From NCBI RefSeq assembly GCF_004402485.1, contig NZ_SOFG01000011.1, positions 558,001 through 622,000 of the forward strand: 64,000 nucleotides of DNA, given 5' to 3'. Positions 54,194 to 63,175 of the stretch are shown piece by piece. The first letter of the stretch is position 1; each line of letters opens with the position of its first letter. The position numbers and the translations under genes were made by a program. The DNA comes from Cryobacterium algoricola (lineage in GTDB: Bacteria > Actinomycetota > Actinomycetes > Actinomycetales > Microbacteriaceae). A model generated the notes under the pieces. It had not been told where the DNA came from. It did no database searches and saw nothing but the letters and a program-made list of their open reading frames with translations.

Positions 54194-54790
54194 TCAGTCC
54201 GTGATGCTGGTGGGCTTCCAGAAGCCGGTCATCCCGAGCAGCCGGGTCTCCTTGTCGGCGTCTGCAGGAACCTCGACCGCGGGAGGGAAGACACCATACT
54301 GGCGCCACTCGTCCACCTGCGGCAGGATCTGCTCCCAGAGCAGGTCGACGAGCGAAGCCGGCAGCGCGTACTCCAGGCCGAGGTAGTTCGCGATCGACCA
54401 GGCCTGGAACGCCCGGTAGATGCTCGTGTGCTGCAGGTACTCGGCGAGCGGGTAATCGCCATACTGAAGGTGCACGATCGCGGCGGGATCGTGGTCCTGC
54501 AGCACGACGGCTGTGGCCTCGTCGTTGATCCGGTCGTAGCTCGCGATCGGGTCCGACCCGAGCAGGTCGCCGTTGAAGCGGTCACCGACCTCCTCGATGG
54601 TGCGGCCCGCGAGCACGTCCCCGACCCAGGCCTCGTCGCGTGCGTGCGCGGCGAGGATATCCCTGATCGTGGGATTCTCTTTACTGGTCCAATCCGCGGG
54701 AGCCGGCAGGCTCAACTGCTCCGGCGTGATCCGGTCGATGACGGAGCGCAACGCGGCATCCGACTGAAGAAATAGCTCTCTCTGCTCCAT
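54194..54790 (-). CDS. DinB-like protein
   Basis: A 198-residue four-helix bundle protein of the DinB/mycothiol-dependent family. The N-terminal helix begins MEQRELFLQSDAALRSVIDR, WTSKENPTIRDILAAHARDE supplies the first metal-site His region (His in AAHARDE), and LAEYLQHTSIYRAFQAWSIA the second. Members often use mycothiol or bacillithiol in detoxification, others are unknown. The ATG lies 7 nt after a TACTTT -10 on the minus strand, so the message is probably leaderless. A long upstream frame in the same phase is a shadow of the DUF2461 gene. Confidence 0.75.
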   Translation of the reverse strand: MEQRELFLQSDAALRSVIDRITPEQLSLPAPADWTSKENPTIRDILAAHARDEAWVGDVLAGRTIEEVGDRFNGDLLGSDPIASYDRINDEATAVVLQDHDPAAIVHLQYGDYPLAEYLQHTSIYRAFQAWSIANYLGLEYALPASLVDLLWEQILPQVDEWRQYGVFPPAVEVPADADKETRLLGMTGFWKPTSITD

Positions 54791-54803
54791 GCCGCAAAAA
54801 GTA
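54791..54803 (-). promoter_or_regulatory. -10 box of a probably leaderless promoter
   Basis: On the minus strand TACTTT (54803 to 54798) lies 7 nt before the DinB-like ATG. No Shine-Dalgarno is present. Confidence 0.45.
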
Positions 54804-54893
54804 GCACGGGCCACTGACGCTGACCAGCGTTCGGCCGTGATCGGACAGAGGACCGACCAGCGAAGCTGCCAGACTACGAGAGGAGGCACGAGT

Positions 54894-55583
54894 ATGACGA
54901 CACACTTTTCCGGTGAGGCACTGCAGTTCCTGCGCGAGTTGGAAGGCCACAACGACCGGGGCTGGTTCGACGACCACAAGCCGGTGTACCTGAGCGAGGT
55001 CCGGGAGCCGATGCTCGACCTGATCGACCGGGTCAACGAGTCCCTCGCCGGGTTCGCGCCCGGGCACGTGCGACCGCCGCAGAAGGCGATGATGCGCATC
55101 TACCGCGACGTGCGGTTCTCGAAGGACAAGTCGCCGTACAAGACGAACGTCGCCGCGTCCTGGCCGCTCGCGGGTTCGGAGAAGACCGGTGCGAGTTACT
55201 TCCTCAGCGTGTCCGGCCATGAGGTCCTCATCGCGGGCGGCTGCTACGCACCCTCCCCCGAGCAGCTCACGGCGATTCGCGACCACATCGTTGCGCACCA
55301 CGGCGAGCTTCGCGCCCTGCTGGCCGATCCCCGCCTCACGGGGATGTTCGACCCCGCGGACGGCAATCCGCTCGTGCGTCCGCCGCGCGGATACCCCGTC
55401 GATCACCCCGCGGTCGACCTGTTGCGCCGCCGCCAGTGGGCCACCTTCGCGACCCTGCCGGCATCCGTCGCCGAAACGGATGCCTTCCTCACGCTCGTGA
55501 CCGAACGCTTCGAGGCGCTGACGCCCCTGATCGGCTTCCTGAACGTGCCGCTGGCCACGCTCCGCCTCGAGCGGCGTCGCTGA
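54894..55583 (+). CDS. DUF2461 family protein
   Basis: A 229-residue protein of DUF2461 (TIGR02453). Conserved blocks are FLRELEGHNDRGWFDDHKPV, MMRIYRDVRFSKDKSPYKTN, YFLSVSGHEVLIAGGCYAPS and VDLLRRRQWATFATL. The family is widespread and has no assigned function. GAGAGGAGG precedes the ATG. It is divergent from the DinB-like gene (103 bp between starts) and converges on the GH13 gene with a 36-bp gap. Confidence 0.85.
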   Translation: MTTHFSGEALQFLRELEGHNDRGWFDDHKPVYLSEVREPMLDLIDRVNESLAGFAPGHVRPPQKAMMRIYRDVRFSKDKSPYKTNVAASWPLAGSEKTGASYFLSVSGHEVLIAGGCYAPSPEQLTAIRDHIVAHHGELRALLADPRLTGMFDPADGNPLVRPPRGYPVDHPAVDLLRRRQWATFATLPASVAETDAFLTLVTERFEALTPLIGFLNVPLATLRLERRR

Positions 55584-55619
55584 CCGGGGCCGCGCCGCTT
55601 CGCGTCTATCGCATCGGGT

Positions 55620-57020
55620 CTATCGTGCCGGGTCGTCGGCCGCCGGCGCGAGCACCTGCCAGCCATGCGGCGCGATCGTGACACGCGACCCCTCGGGCGT
55701 CGGCGTACCGCCGGGGACGAGCGCGACCAGCCCGGACCGGCCCACGTTGACGCCGCACGGCTGATCGCCGAGGTTGAGCGCGACGACGAGGGCATCGTCG
55801 CCGGCCCTCGCCTCGTACACGAGGTGGTCGGTGCCGACGTCGAGGATGCGGGTGCGGGCCTCATGCAGCCACGGATGCCGTCGGCGCAGGCCGATCAGGT
55901 CCTGGTGCAACCGGTAGACCGCACGTTCGGTGTCGGTCAGCGCCGGCGGGCCGTCCGCAGGGAACTCCGGCCGGATCGCATCGTCGCCGCCGTACTCCTC
56001 GGTCTTCAGGCCCGAGTAGCCGTATTCGTCGCCCGCGTAGACCGAGGGGGTCCCCCCGGTTGTGAACAAGACGGCGAGAGCGTGCGCGAGGTGCCGGGGG
56101 TCGTCGAGGCGGCTTTCGATTCGCGTGACGTCGTGGTTGCCGACGAAGGTCGCCGGGGTGAAGCTGTCGAGGAAGCCGTTGTGCCGGCCGAGCGACCAGG
56201 CAAGCTCGTGCGGGTTGTGATCGTTGATGCTGCTCCAGATCGCCTTCCAGAGCTCGTACTGCGTGACGGAATCGAGGGTGGTCTCCGAGACGATCTCCGG
56301 GTAGTCACCGTGGATGACCTCTCCGAGGAACCACACCTGCGGGTGCTGCTCCCGCACCCTCGGCAGGACCCTGGCCCAGAATTCGGCGGGGACGGCATAC
56401 GCGGCGTCGAGCCGCCAGCCGTCCGCGCCGCGGTCGAGCCAGTGCTCGAGCACTCCGGTCACGTAGTCGGCGACCTCCGGGTTGCCGTGGTCGAGGGCGA
56501 TGAGCCCCGGATGCCCTTCGAAGGTTCCGAAGCCCGCCCCGCCTCCCGTGGTTCCGGCCGGGGTGCCGCTCTCTGCCCCGCCCTGGAACCACGCGGCGGC
56601 CGCGCTGCCCGGGCCCTGCTCGAGCGCCTCGCGGTAGCGCGGGAAGTCCGGCCCGACATGGTTGAACACCCCGTCGAGGAGCACCCGCAACCCGCGGGCA
56701 TGCGCTTCGGCGACGAGGGTGTCGAAGTCGGCCTCGTCGCCGAGCCGCGGGTCGATGAGGTAGAAGTCGCTCGTGTCGTACCCGTGGGTCGACGATGCGA
56801 AGATCGGGCCGAGCGCGATGCCGGAGGCGCCGAGCTCGATCGCGTGGTCGAGCCAGGCCACGATCCGGAGCAGGCGATGCTCGCCGGCCGTCGGGACGGT
56901 TCCGCCGGGGGCGATCGGGTAGCTGCCGACGAATCCGAGCGGGTAGAGCTGCCACCAGATCGCGTGGCGCACCCAGTCGGGTTCGACTCGCCCGGCGGCA
57001 TCCGCGTTGCTGATCATCAT
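55620..57020 (-). CDS. GH13 alpha-amylase family enzyme
   Basis: A 466-residue cytosolic alpha-glucan-active enzyme. It has HAIWWQLYPLGFVGS, LGPIFASSTHGYDTSDFYLI and the catalytic Asp205 in DGWRLDAAY, Glu234 in FLGEVIHGDY and Asp297 in FVGNHDVTR. A small C-terminal beta domain (ALVVALNLGDQPCGVNVG) follows. No signal peptide, so the substrate is probably intracellular maltodextrin or a similar glucoside. Two adjacent ATG codons could start it; I took the outer, with GAGAG just upstream. It is divergent from phzF-like and could share a role with the sucrose phosphorylase 4 kb away. Confidence 0.88.
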   Translation of the reverse strand: MMISNADAAGRVEPDWVRHAIWWQLYPLGFVGSYPIAPGGTVPTAGEHRLLRIVAWLDHAIELGASGIALGPIFASSTHGYDTSDFYLIDPRLGDEADFDTLVAEAHARGLRVLLDGVFNHVGPDFPRYREALEQGPGSAAAAWFQGGAESGTPAGTTGGGAGFGTFEGHPGLIALDHGNPEVADYVTGVLEHWLDRGADGWRLDAAYAVPAEFWARVLPRVREQHPQVWFLGEVIHGDYPEIVSETTLDSVTQYELWKAIWSSINDHNPHELAWSLGRHNGFLDSFTPATFVGNHDVTRIESRLDDPRHLAHALAVLFTTGGTPSVYAGDEYGYSGLKTEEYGGDDAIRPEFPADGPPALTDTERAVYRLHQDLIGLRRRHPWLHEARTRILDVGTDHLVYEARAGDDALVVALNLGDQPCGVNVGRSGLVALVPGGTPTPEGSRVTIAPHGWQVLAPAADDPAR

Positions 57021-57065
57021 GTCTCTCAGCTTTGCACTCCCCCGGGCGGCGTCGCACCGGTGGCC

Positions 57066-57078
57066 TAGGGTATTGAGC
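57066..57078 (+). promoter_or_regulatory. -10 box of a probably leaderless promoter
   Basis: TAGGGT (57066-57071) lies 7 nt before the ATG of the PhzF gene, without a Shine-Dalgarno. Confidence 0.4.
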
Positions 57079-57936
57079 ATGTCCGACCAGACCGAGATCC
57101 TGCGCCTGACCGCCTTCGCTGCCGACCCCTCCGGCGGAAACCCGGCCGGTGTCGTGCTCGATGCGAGCGCACTTCCCGACGCCGAGATGCAGCGCATCGC
57201 GGCATCGCTCGGCTATGCGGAGACCGCGTTCCTGACCCGGCCGCCGACCCGGGAGTATCCGGGCCGGGCCGGCATCCGTTACTTCTCCCCCACGGCGGAA
57301 GTGCCGTTCTGCGGTCACGCGACGATCGCGACCGCCGTCGCGCTCGCCGGTCGCGGTGACGCCGATGCCTTCGTGTTCGAGACGAAGATCGGGGAGGTGC
57401 GGATCGACACCCGGCGCACCGCTGACGGGATCGTGGCCTCGTTCACGAGTGTCGAGCCGCGGGTGGAGCCGATCGGGGCATCCGTGCTCGAGCACCTGCT
57501 GCGGCTCCTCGGCGTCGACGCCACCGACCTGCACCCGGACTACCCGCCCCGGCTCGCCTTCGCCGGCAACGTGCACCCGGTGCTCGTCTTCGCGGAGACG
57601 GCGACCTTCGACGACTTCCGATTCGACCCGGCCGAGGTGCGTGCCCTGATGGATGCGGAGGGCTGGGCGGGCACCGTGACGACCCTCCGCGTGCTGGGCC
57701 CGCTCGAATTCGAGGCGCGGAACCTCTTCCCCGTCGGCACCATGACGGAGGACCCGGCGACGGGTTCGGCTGCGGCCTCCGTCGGCGGGTACCTCCGGGC
57801 GCTCGGCCTCGTCGACCCCCCGGCGCGGGTGCTGATCCGGCAGGGCCGCCACGTCGGGCGTCCGAGCCTGCTCACCGTCGACATCCCGGCGACGGGCGGC
57901 ATCGTGGTGTCCGGGACCGCAACGGTCATCTCCTGA
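57079..57936 (+). CDS. PhzF family isomerase/epimerase-like protein
   Basis: A 285-residue protein with the two-lobed PhzF fold. LTAFAADPSGGNPAGVVLDA contains the N-terminal signature, and AETAFLTRP carries the catalytic Glu used in acid/base transfer. PFCGHATIATAVAL and EDPATGSAAASVGGYL are the other signatures. PhzF itself makes phenazines, but most members are uncharacterised isomerases. No phenazine genes are nearby, so a generic role is more likely. The start is the ATG 7 nt after TAGGGT; an in-frame extension crosses the divergent amylase promoter. Confidence 0.9.
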   Translation: MSDQTEILRLTAFAADPSGGNPAGVVLDASALPDAEMQRIAASLGYAETAFLTRPPTREYPGRAGIRYFSPTAEVPFCGHATIATAVALAGRGDADAFVFETKIGEVRIDTRRTADGIVASFTSVEPRVEPIGASVLEHLLRLLGVDATDLHPDYPPRLAFAGNVHPVLVFAETATFDDFRFDPAEVRALMDAEGWAGTVTTLRVLGPLEFEARNLFPVGTMTEDPATGSAAASVGGYLRALGLVDPPARVLIRQGRHVGRPSLLTVDIPATGGIVVSGTATVIS

Positions 57937-58051
57937 GCCCGGTCTCCCCGACCTCCACCCCGGGCGTCCGACCCCGGCCACCGTCCCGGACGTCCGGACG
58001 GCACGACCGGGTTACCGTGGAAAGACCGAACCTCATCCCGGGAGTAGAACC

Positions 58052-58870
58052 ATGAAACCAGCCCTCAACAAAGACACACAGTTGTGCATCTCGCTCGCGG
58101 CCCGCCCGAGCAACATCGGCACCCGCTTCCACAACTACCTCTACGACGAGCTCGGCCTCGACTTCATCTACAAGGCGTTCACGACGACAGACATCACGGC
58201 GGCGATCGGCGGCGTGCGGGCGCTCGGCATCCGCGGCTGCTCCGTGTCGATGCCCTTCAAGGAGGACGTCATTGCACTCGTCGACGAGATGGATGCCTCC
58301 GCGACCGCGATCCGGTCGGTGAACACCATCGTCAACGACAACGGTTTCCTGCGGGCGTCGAACACCGACTACCTGGCCGTCGCCGCCCTCATCGCGGAGC
58401 ACGGCATCGATCCGGGCACTTCGTTCCTGCTCCGCGGCAGCGGCGGAATGGCGAAGGCCGTCGGTGCGGCGTTCCGCGATGCCGGCTTCGCCGACGGCGT
58501 CGTCATCGCCCGTAACGAGACCAGCGGCCGACGGCTGGCCGACGAGCTCGGCTATCGGTGGCTGCCCGACCCGGGAGCCGAGACCGCTCCGCTCATCGTC
58601 AACGTGACACCGATCGGGATGAGCGGTGGCGCGGAGTCCTCGAGCCTCGCGTACCCCCTCGGCACCGTCGACGCGGCCACGACCGTCTTCGACGTGGTCG
58701 CCCTTCCGGCCGAGACGCCGCTGATCCGGGCCGCCCGGGCGGCGGGGAAGCGGGTCGTGACCGGGGCAGAGGTCATCGCGCTGCAGGCCGCGCACCAGTT
58801 CGAGCTGTACACCGGGGTGCGGCCGACGCCGGAGCAGGTCCTGGCGGCATCCGCTTTCTCGCGTCAGTAG
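58052..58870 (+). CDS. shikimate 5-dehydrogenase-like protein (AroE family)
   Basis: A 272-residue AroE-type protein. The substrate half has FTTTDITAAIGGVRALGIRG, then SVSMPFKEDVI with the catalytic Lys. RSVNTIVNDNG and SNTDYLAVAALI are typical. The nucleotide half starts LLRGSGGMAKAVGAAF, and NVTPIGMSGG is conserved. The Lys-Asp pair is present (K in PFKED, D in NTDYLA). It differs from canonical AroE at the shikimate pocket, e.g. it lacks the usual SLSPxxHN motif: here SLAARPSNIGTRFHN. It may act on quinate or another hydroxy acid. GGGAG precedes the ATG. Confidence 0.82.
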   Translation: MKPALNKDTQLCISLAARPSNIGTRFHNYLYDELGLDFIYKAFTTTDITAAIGGVRALGIRGCSVSMPFKEDVIALVDEMDASATAIRSVNTIVNDNGFLRASNTDYLAVAALIAEHGIDPGTSFLLRGSGGMAKAVGAAFRDAGFADGVVIARNETSGRRLADELGYRWLPDPGAETAPLIVNVTPIGMSGGAESSSLAYPLGTVDAATTVFDVVALPAETPLIRAARAAGKRVVTGAEVIALQAAHQFELYTGVRPTPEQVLAASAFSRQ

Positions 58871-58894
58871 ATCAGTAGACGAACAGATCAGTAA

Positions 58895-59674
58895 TCAGTA
58901 AAGGAACGCGGCGTCGAAGGAATTGAGGTCCACCCTGACACCGTTCAGCGTGCGCTCGAACTCCTGCTGCACGCCGATCCGGAGATTCTCCGGGTCGTTC
59001 CAGCCGCCGTAGGGCACCGGTCGGGGGGCGAGGACGTCGGCGGTCCCACTCGGATAGTCGAGCGGGCCCGTCGACGTGTCCCAGAGCGCGACGTCGGAGA
59101 ACTCGGTCGAGGTCCCCATCAGGAGCGGCCACATCGCGGCCCCGCTGTAGATGACCGGGCGCACCCCGAGACCCTGCACCCCGGTGATCATGTCGCGGGT
59201 GAGCGGCGGGCTGCCGGTTTCGATGTCGAGGGCAAAGAACTGGAGCACCGTGCTGTACGGACCGGTTGCCGCGATGCCGGCCTGCCAGCAGGCGGGGTCA
59301 CGGGTGTACGCGGCGACCTTCAGCCCGGCATCGAGCGCCAGCTGCAGTTGCGGCTGGGTGCGAGCCGCGGGTGTGCAGGTGCCCCACTCGGTCGTGGCGA
59401 GAATGTAGAGGCGGAATCCCTCGGCGTACGCGGCGGCGAACCAGGCCGGGTCGGTGATGACCTGGTCGGAATCGAGGGCCTTCACCGAGGGGATGGCCGC
59501 GGAATCGGGGGAGCTGGTCGCTGCGGCCACCGCTGCGGGGACTTCGGCGTCCGCCCGCGGCGCCGCCGTCGTGATGCCTGCGACGCTGAGCAGCGCCGCC
59601 AGGATGCCGACGCCGGCTCTCCACCCGATCTGACGGCCCGACCACGTCGCCGAGGCCCGATTATGCCTGCCCAT
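58895..59674 (-). CDS. secreted GH25-like protein
   Basis: A 259-residue exported protein with a signal peptide (RAGVGILAALLSVAGITTAA). The mature part is a TIM-barrel-like domain: QVITDPAWFAAAYAEGFRLY, then FFALDIETGS, where Asp-x-Glu matches the GH25 lysozyme catalytic pair, then GVRPVIYSGAAMW, DVALWDTST and VRVDLNSFDAAFL at the end. These match GH25 or the related Rv2525c-like family. Muramidase-like action on cell wall is possible, but I cannot confirm activity. Confidence 0.72.
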   Translation of the reverse strand: MGRHNRASATWSGRQIGWRAGVGILAALLSVAGITTAAPRADAEVPAAVAAATSSPDSAAIPSVKALDSDQVITDPAWFAAAYAEGFRLYILATTEWGTCTPAARTQPQLQLALDAGLKVAAYTRDPACWQAGIAATGPYSTVLQFFALDIETGSPPLTRDMITGVQGLGVRPVIYSGAAMWPLLMGTSTEFSDVALWDTSTGPLDYPSGTADVLAPRPVPYGGWNDPENLRIGVQQEFERTLNGVRVDLNSFDAAFLY

Positions 59675-59831
59675 TCGTCACTCCGTGTTCGGCTTGTGCG
59701 AGGTCTGAGCTACTTCTGTCGGTCTCGATTCTGCCGCGGCCCGGCGGACCACGAAAGGCCGTCCCGGCGACCTCACAGGCTCCCGCGCCGCGACGCTCCC
59801 GCCCGTCGACCTGGCCCAGTCAGGAGAGCGA

Positions 59832-59930
59832 CGTGCCGAATTCAGGAGATCCGGGTCCGGTCGCCGTCACTGCCCCGGAATACCGGGGGCGCCCGTGCTC
59901 CGGTCGGCCGATTCTCCTGAATTCGGCACG
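59832..59930. repeat. 99-bp inverted repeat over the isochorismatase 3' end
   Basis: The perfect 18-bp arms CGTGCCGAATTCAGGAGA (59832-59849) and their inverse (59913-59930) flank a GC-rich centre. The right arm and centre encode the last ~20 codons of the isochorismatase gene and its stop. Confidence 0.8.
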
Positions 59931-60526
59931 GGGGCGGTCTCTTCGGCGCCCTCATCGGCGGCGGCCGGAACCGGCTCCGTGAAGTCGAGGTCGGCCGTGG
60001 TCACCGTGCCCGCGGTCCGCCCCGGCGCCGTGTGGTACTCCCAGTACAGGTTGGTGTGGGCGATCACGAGCTCCGGAGCCGGCGCACCATACTCCTGGAG
60101 GTCTTCGGTGGTGTGGGCGTCGCTGACGAGGAGGGCGTCGTAACCGCGGACGATCGCGCCGTGAAGCGTCGACCGGATGCACTCATCCGTTTGCGCCCCG
60201 GCGATCACGAGCCGACCGATGCCGCGTTCGGCGAGCACGGACTCGAGGTCGGTGTCCTCGAAAGCGTCGGCATACGCCTTGTGCACGAGCGGTTCGGCGT
60301 CGAGGCGTTCGAGTTCGGGCACGAGCTGCCAGGGCGCGCTGCCCTGCGGCTGGTCGTCATCGTGGTGCTGCACCCAGACGACGTCGGCGCCGGCCGCGCG
60401 CGCCTTGTCGACGACGGTGCCGACGTTCCCGACGATCGCGTCCCGATCGTAGGCGTCCTTCACGAAACCGATCTGGACGTCGATGATGACCAGGGCGGTG
60501 TTCGGCCGGTTGTCGAGCGTGGTCAC
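59867..60526 (-). CDS. isochorismatase-like cysteine hydrolase
   Basis: A 219-residue protein of the isochorismatase/nicotinamidase fold. LVIIDVQIGFVKDAY gives the catalytic Asp, VHKAYADAF the Lys, and GAQTDECIRSTLHGAIVRGY the nucleophilic Cys. It should hydrolyse an amide or enol ether; the substrate is unknown. GTG is the start, with GAGGAGG upstream. The C-terminal tail after the fold is Glu/Pro-rich and its last 20 residues (about PNSGESADRSTGAPGIPG) are encoded by an inverted-repeat element, so the natural end may have been altered by insertion. Confidence 0.86.
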   Translation of the reverse strand: MTTLDNRPNTALVIIDVQIGFVKDAYDRDAIVGNVGTVVDKARAAGADVVWVQHHDDDQPQGSAPWQLVPELERLDAEPLVHKAYADAFEDTDLESVLAERGIGRLVIAGAQTDECIRSTLHGAIVRGYDALLVSDAHTTEDLQEYGAPAPELVIAHTNLYWEYHTAPGRTAGTVTTADLDFTEPVPAAADEGAEETAPVPNSGESADRSTGAPGIPGQ

Positions 60527-60611
60527 TGTTCCTCCTCTGAGGCTGTCTACGGTGTGAACAGCACACGCTACGCCACGCCGCCTCCCGCTGCGAGTGCCTG
60601 CCGCACCTTGA

Positions 60612-60624
60612 TACAGTGACGACC
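60612..60624 (+). promoter_or_regulatory. -10 box of a probably leaderless promoter
   Basis: TACAGT (60612-60617) lies 7 nt before the ATG of the VOC gene. It overlaps an upstream in-frame GTG, which argues for the ATG as start. Confidence 0.4.
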
Positions 60625-61008
60625 ATGGACATGCGACTGGAGCTCGTGCCGTTGCCCGTTGCGGACGTCGAACGGAGCAAGGCCTTCTACGTGGATGTCG
60701 TCGGTTTCCACCTGGATCACGATGTGCAGCCCGGCAACGGGATGCGGATCGTGCAGCTGACCCCGCCGGGCTCGGCGTGCTCCGTGGTCATCGGGACCGG
60801 CATGGGCAACGGCCCTGAGCAGGGCACGGTCAAGAACCTGCACCTGGTCGTCTCGGACATCGCCGCCTCGAGGGAGCACCTCCTGGCCCGGGGCCTGCAG
60901 ATCACCGAGATCCATGACATGGGCGGCGTCAAGTACGCCTACTTCAGTGACCCCGACGGGAATTCCTGGGCGCTGCAGGAGATCGGCCAGTACGCGAAGC
61001 CTGCCTGA
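60625..61008 (+). CDS. VOC superfamily (glyoxalase-like) protein
   Basis: A 127-residue protein with the paired beta-alpha-beta-beta-beta modules of the glyoxalase/bleomycin-resistance fold. LELVPLPVADVERSKAFYVD starts module 1, HLVVSDIAASREHLLARGLQ module 2, and YFSDPDGNSWALQEI is the typical metal-site end. Acting as a small dioxygenase, isomerase or binding protein is possible; no substrate is evident. The start is the ATG 7 nt after TACAGT. Confidence 0.85.
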   Translation: MDMRLELVPLPVADVERSKAFYVDVVGFHLDHDVQPGNGMRIVQLTPPGSACSVVIGTGMGNGPEQGTVKNLHLVVSDIAASREHLLARGLQITEIHDMGGVKYAYFSDPDGNSWALQEIGQYAKPA

Positions 61009-61085
61009 CCCCGCCAGAACCCACTTCGCACCAGCTCGTGGAGTTTCCCAGGCTGATCCCGTGATCCACGCCGAAAGGAAGCACC

Positions 61086-62102
61086 ATGAAGGCCTTCGTC
61101 ATCACCGCGCCCGGGGAAGCATCCGTGCAGGATGTCGCCCCACCGGTTGCCGGGCCGGGCCAGGTCGTGGTCGATGTCGCGAAAGTCGGCGTCTGCGGCA
61201 CCGACGTGGAGTTCTTCACCGGCGAGATGCAGTACCTGCTCGACGGCAAGGCCCGGTATCCGATCCGGATCGGCCACGAGTGGACCGGGACCGTGACCGC
61301 CCTCGGCGCGGGCGTCGACCGGCGGTGGCTCGGGCGCCGGGTGACCGGAGACACCATGCTCGGTTGCGGTGTGTGCCGTCGGTGCCTCCGCGGACTGCAG
61401 CACGTCTGTGAGTTCCGCTTCGAGGTCGGCATCCTCGGTGGCTTCCCCGGAGCTCTCGCCGAACAGCTCGCCGTGCCCGTCACGTCACTGTTCGAGCTTC
61501 CCGACACCGTCGACGACGTGCTCGGCGCACTCGTCGAACCGGGCGGCAACGCACTGCGCGCGGTGCGGGGTGCCGCCCTCGAGCCCGGCGACCGGGCGCT
61601 CGTTCTCGGCGCGGGCACGATCGGCCTGCTGATCGCGCTCTTCGCAAGGCAACAGGGCGCAGAGGTGCACCTGATGGGGCGATCCGCCCGGTCGCTGGAC
61701 TACGCGCGAAGCCTCGGCTTCGACGGCGTCTGGACCGACGCCGACCTGCCGGACCTGCCGTTCGACGCCGTCATCGACGCCTCGAACGCGGCAACCCTCC
61801 CCGCCCGTGCGCTCGACCTGGTCGAGCCGGGAAAGCGCGTGGTCTACGTGGGCCTCGCCGGCAGCCCGAGCCTCGTCGATACCCGCACTCTCGCCCTCAA
61901 GGACGTGACAGCCGTCGGAATCCTGAGCGCCTCCCCGGGGCTCAGGGGCGCGATCGACCTCTACGCGAGCGGCGCCGTCGACCCGCGCCCGCTCGTCGCC
62001 GCGACGGTCGGACTCAGCGGCACCCGCGAGATCCTGGCCGGGAGTCGCCCCGCCGGCGCCGGGCTCGGCCCCAAGCTGCACGTCGATCCCCGGCTCGCCT
62101 GA
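61086..62102 (+). CDS. zinc-dependent alcohol dehydrogenase (MDR)
   Basis: A 338-residue medium-chain dehydrogenase. VGVCGTDVEFFTGE and GHEWTGTVTALG mark the catalytic-zinc site, CGVCRRCLRGLQHVC holds the four structural-zinc cysteines, and ALVLGAGTIGLLIALFARQQ is the NAD(P)-binding fold. Related enzymes oxidise polyols such as sorbitol, threonine or other secondary alcohols. GAAAGGA precedes the ATG. It is followed by an aldo/keto reductase 88 bp later. Confidence 0.92.
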   Translation: MKAFVITAPGEASVQDVAPPVAGPGQVVVDVAKVGVCGTDVEFFTGEMQYLLDGKARYPIRIGHEWTGTVTALGAGVDRRWLGRRVTGDTMLGCGVCRRCLRGLQHVCEFRFEVGILGGFPGALAEQLAVPVTSLFELPDTVDDVLGALVEPGGNALRAVRGAALEPGDRALVLGAGTIGLLIALFARQQGAEVHLMGRSARSLDYARSLGFDGVWTDADLPDLPFDAVIDASNAATLPARALDLVEPGKRVVYVGLAGSPSLVDTRTLALKDVTAVGILSASPGLRGAIDLYASGAVDPRPLVAATVGLSGTREILAGSRPAGAGLGPKLHVDPRLA

Positions 62103-62190
62103 CCTCGGCCCCCTCCCGATGACCGAGACCTCCCCAGGCACTCATCACCGCACCCAGTCCTCATCACCGCACCACGCAGTAAGGAATCCC

Positions 62191-63138
62191 ATGACCCGCA
62201 TCGGTACATCAGACCTCGACGTCTTCCCGCTCGCCCTCGGCGGCAACACCTTCGGCTGGACCTCGGACGAGGCCGCCTCCCACGCCGTACTCGACGCCTT
62301 CGTCGGGGCCGGAGGCAACTTCATCGACACCGCGGACGGCTATTCGGCCTGGGCTCCCGGCAACCACGGCGGCGAGTCCGAGACCATCATCGGCAGCTGG
62401 CTTGCGGCCAGGGGCCACCGCGACGACGTCGTGATCGGCACCAAGGTCAGTCAGCACCCCGACTTCCGCGGACTCTCCGCACGCAACGTCGCCGCGGCCG
62501 CCGCGGCATCCCTCACCCGCCTCGGCACGGACCGGATCGACCTGTACTACGCGCACTTCGACGACGCCAACACCCCACTCGAGGAGACCGTGACCGCGTT
62601 CAACGATCTCGTCGTCGCCGGCAGCATCCGCTACGTGGGCGTCTCGAACTTCAGCGCCGCCCGGGTGAGCGAGTGGATCGACATCGCCACCCGCAACGGC
62701 TTCGCCCTGCCGGTGGCGCTGCAGCCGCACTACAACCTCGTGCACCGCCAGCCCTTTGAACGCGAACAGCTGCCCGTCGTGCAGCAGAACCACCTCGGCG
62801 TTGTGCCGTACTTCGCCCTCGCGAGCGGATTCCTGACCGGAAAGTACCGCACCCTGGCCGACCTCGAGGGCAGCGCCCGCCAGAAGATGGCCGGCGGCTA
62901 CCTCAACGCGGCGGGACTCGCCGTCGTCGCGGTGCTCGACACCGTCGCCCAGGCCCACGGGGTGTCGCTCGCGACCATCGCCCTCGCCTGGCTCCGCGCC
63001 CGGCCCGGCGTCGTCGCCCCTCTCGCGAGTGCCCGCACGGTCGGGCAGCTGCCCGACCTGATGGCCTCTGCGACCCTCACCCTCACCTCCGAGGAGAACG
63101 CAGCCCTCGACGCCGCGTCCGCCCGCGTCCCCGAGTAG
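62191..63138 (+). CDS. aldo/keto reductase
   Basis: A 315-residue NADPH-dependent oxidoreductase of the AKR fold. The catalytic tetrad is complete: Asp and Tyr in FIDTADGYSAW, Lys in VVIGTKVS, and His in LYYAHFDDA. The C-terminal NADPH-binding segment includes VVAPLASARTVGQLPDL. It resembles YajO/YghZ-type reductases. AAGGAA precedes the ATG at 62191, so a 24-codon longer frame is rejected. It may form a unit with the upstream MDR dehydrogenase. Confidence 0.92.
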   Translation: MTRIGTSDLDVFPLALGGNTFGWTSDEAASHAVLDAFVGAGGNFIDTADGYSAWAPGNHGGESETIIGSWLAARGHRDDVVIGTKVSQHPDFRGLSARNVAAAAAASLTRLGTDRIDLYYAHFDDANTPLEETVTAFNDLVVAGSIRYVGVSNFSAARVSEWIDIATRNGFALPVALQPHYNLVHRQPFEREQLPVVQQNHLGVVPYFALASGFLTGKYRTLADLEGSARQKMAGGYLNAAGLAVVAVLDTVAQAHGVSLATIALAWLRARPGVVAPLASARTVGQLPDLMASATLTLTSEENAALDAASARVPE

Positions 63139-63175
63139 CCGGCCCCGACTCGACGAAATACCCGTCGCGGGCTCC

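Noticed and set aside
56305-57981. 558-codon frame covering the phzF-like and amylase regions on the minus strand
   Set aside because: It runs antisense to PhzF and out of phase with the amylase; no coherent domain.
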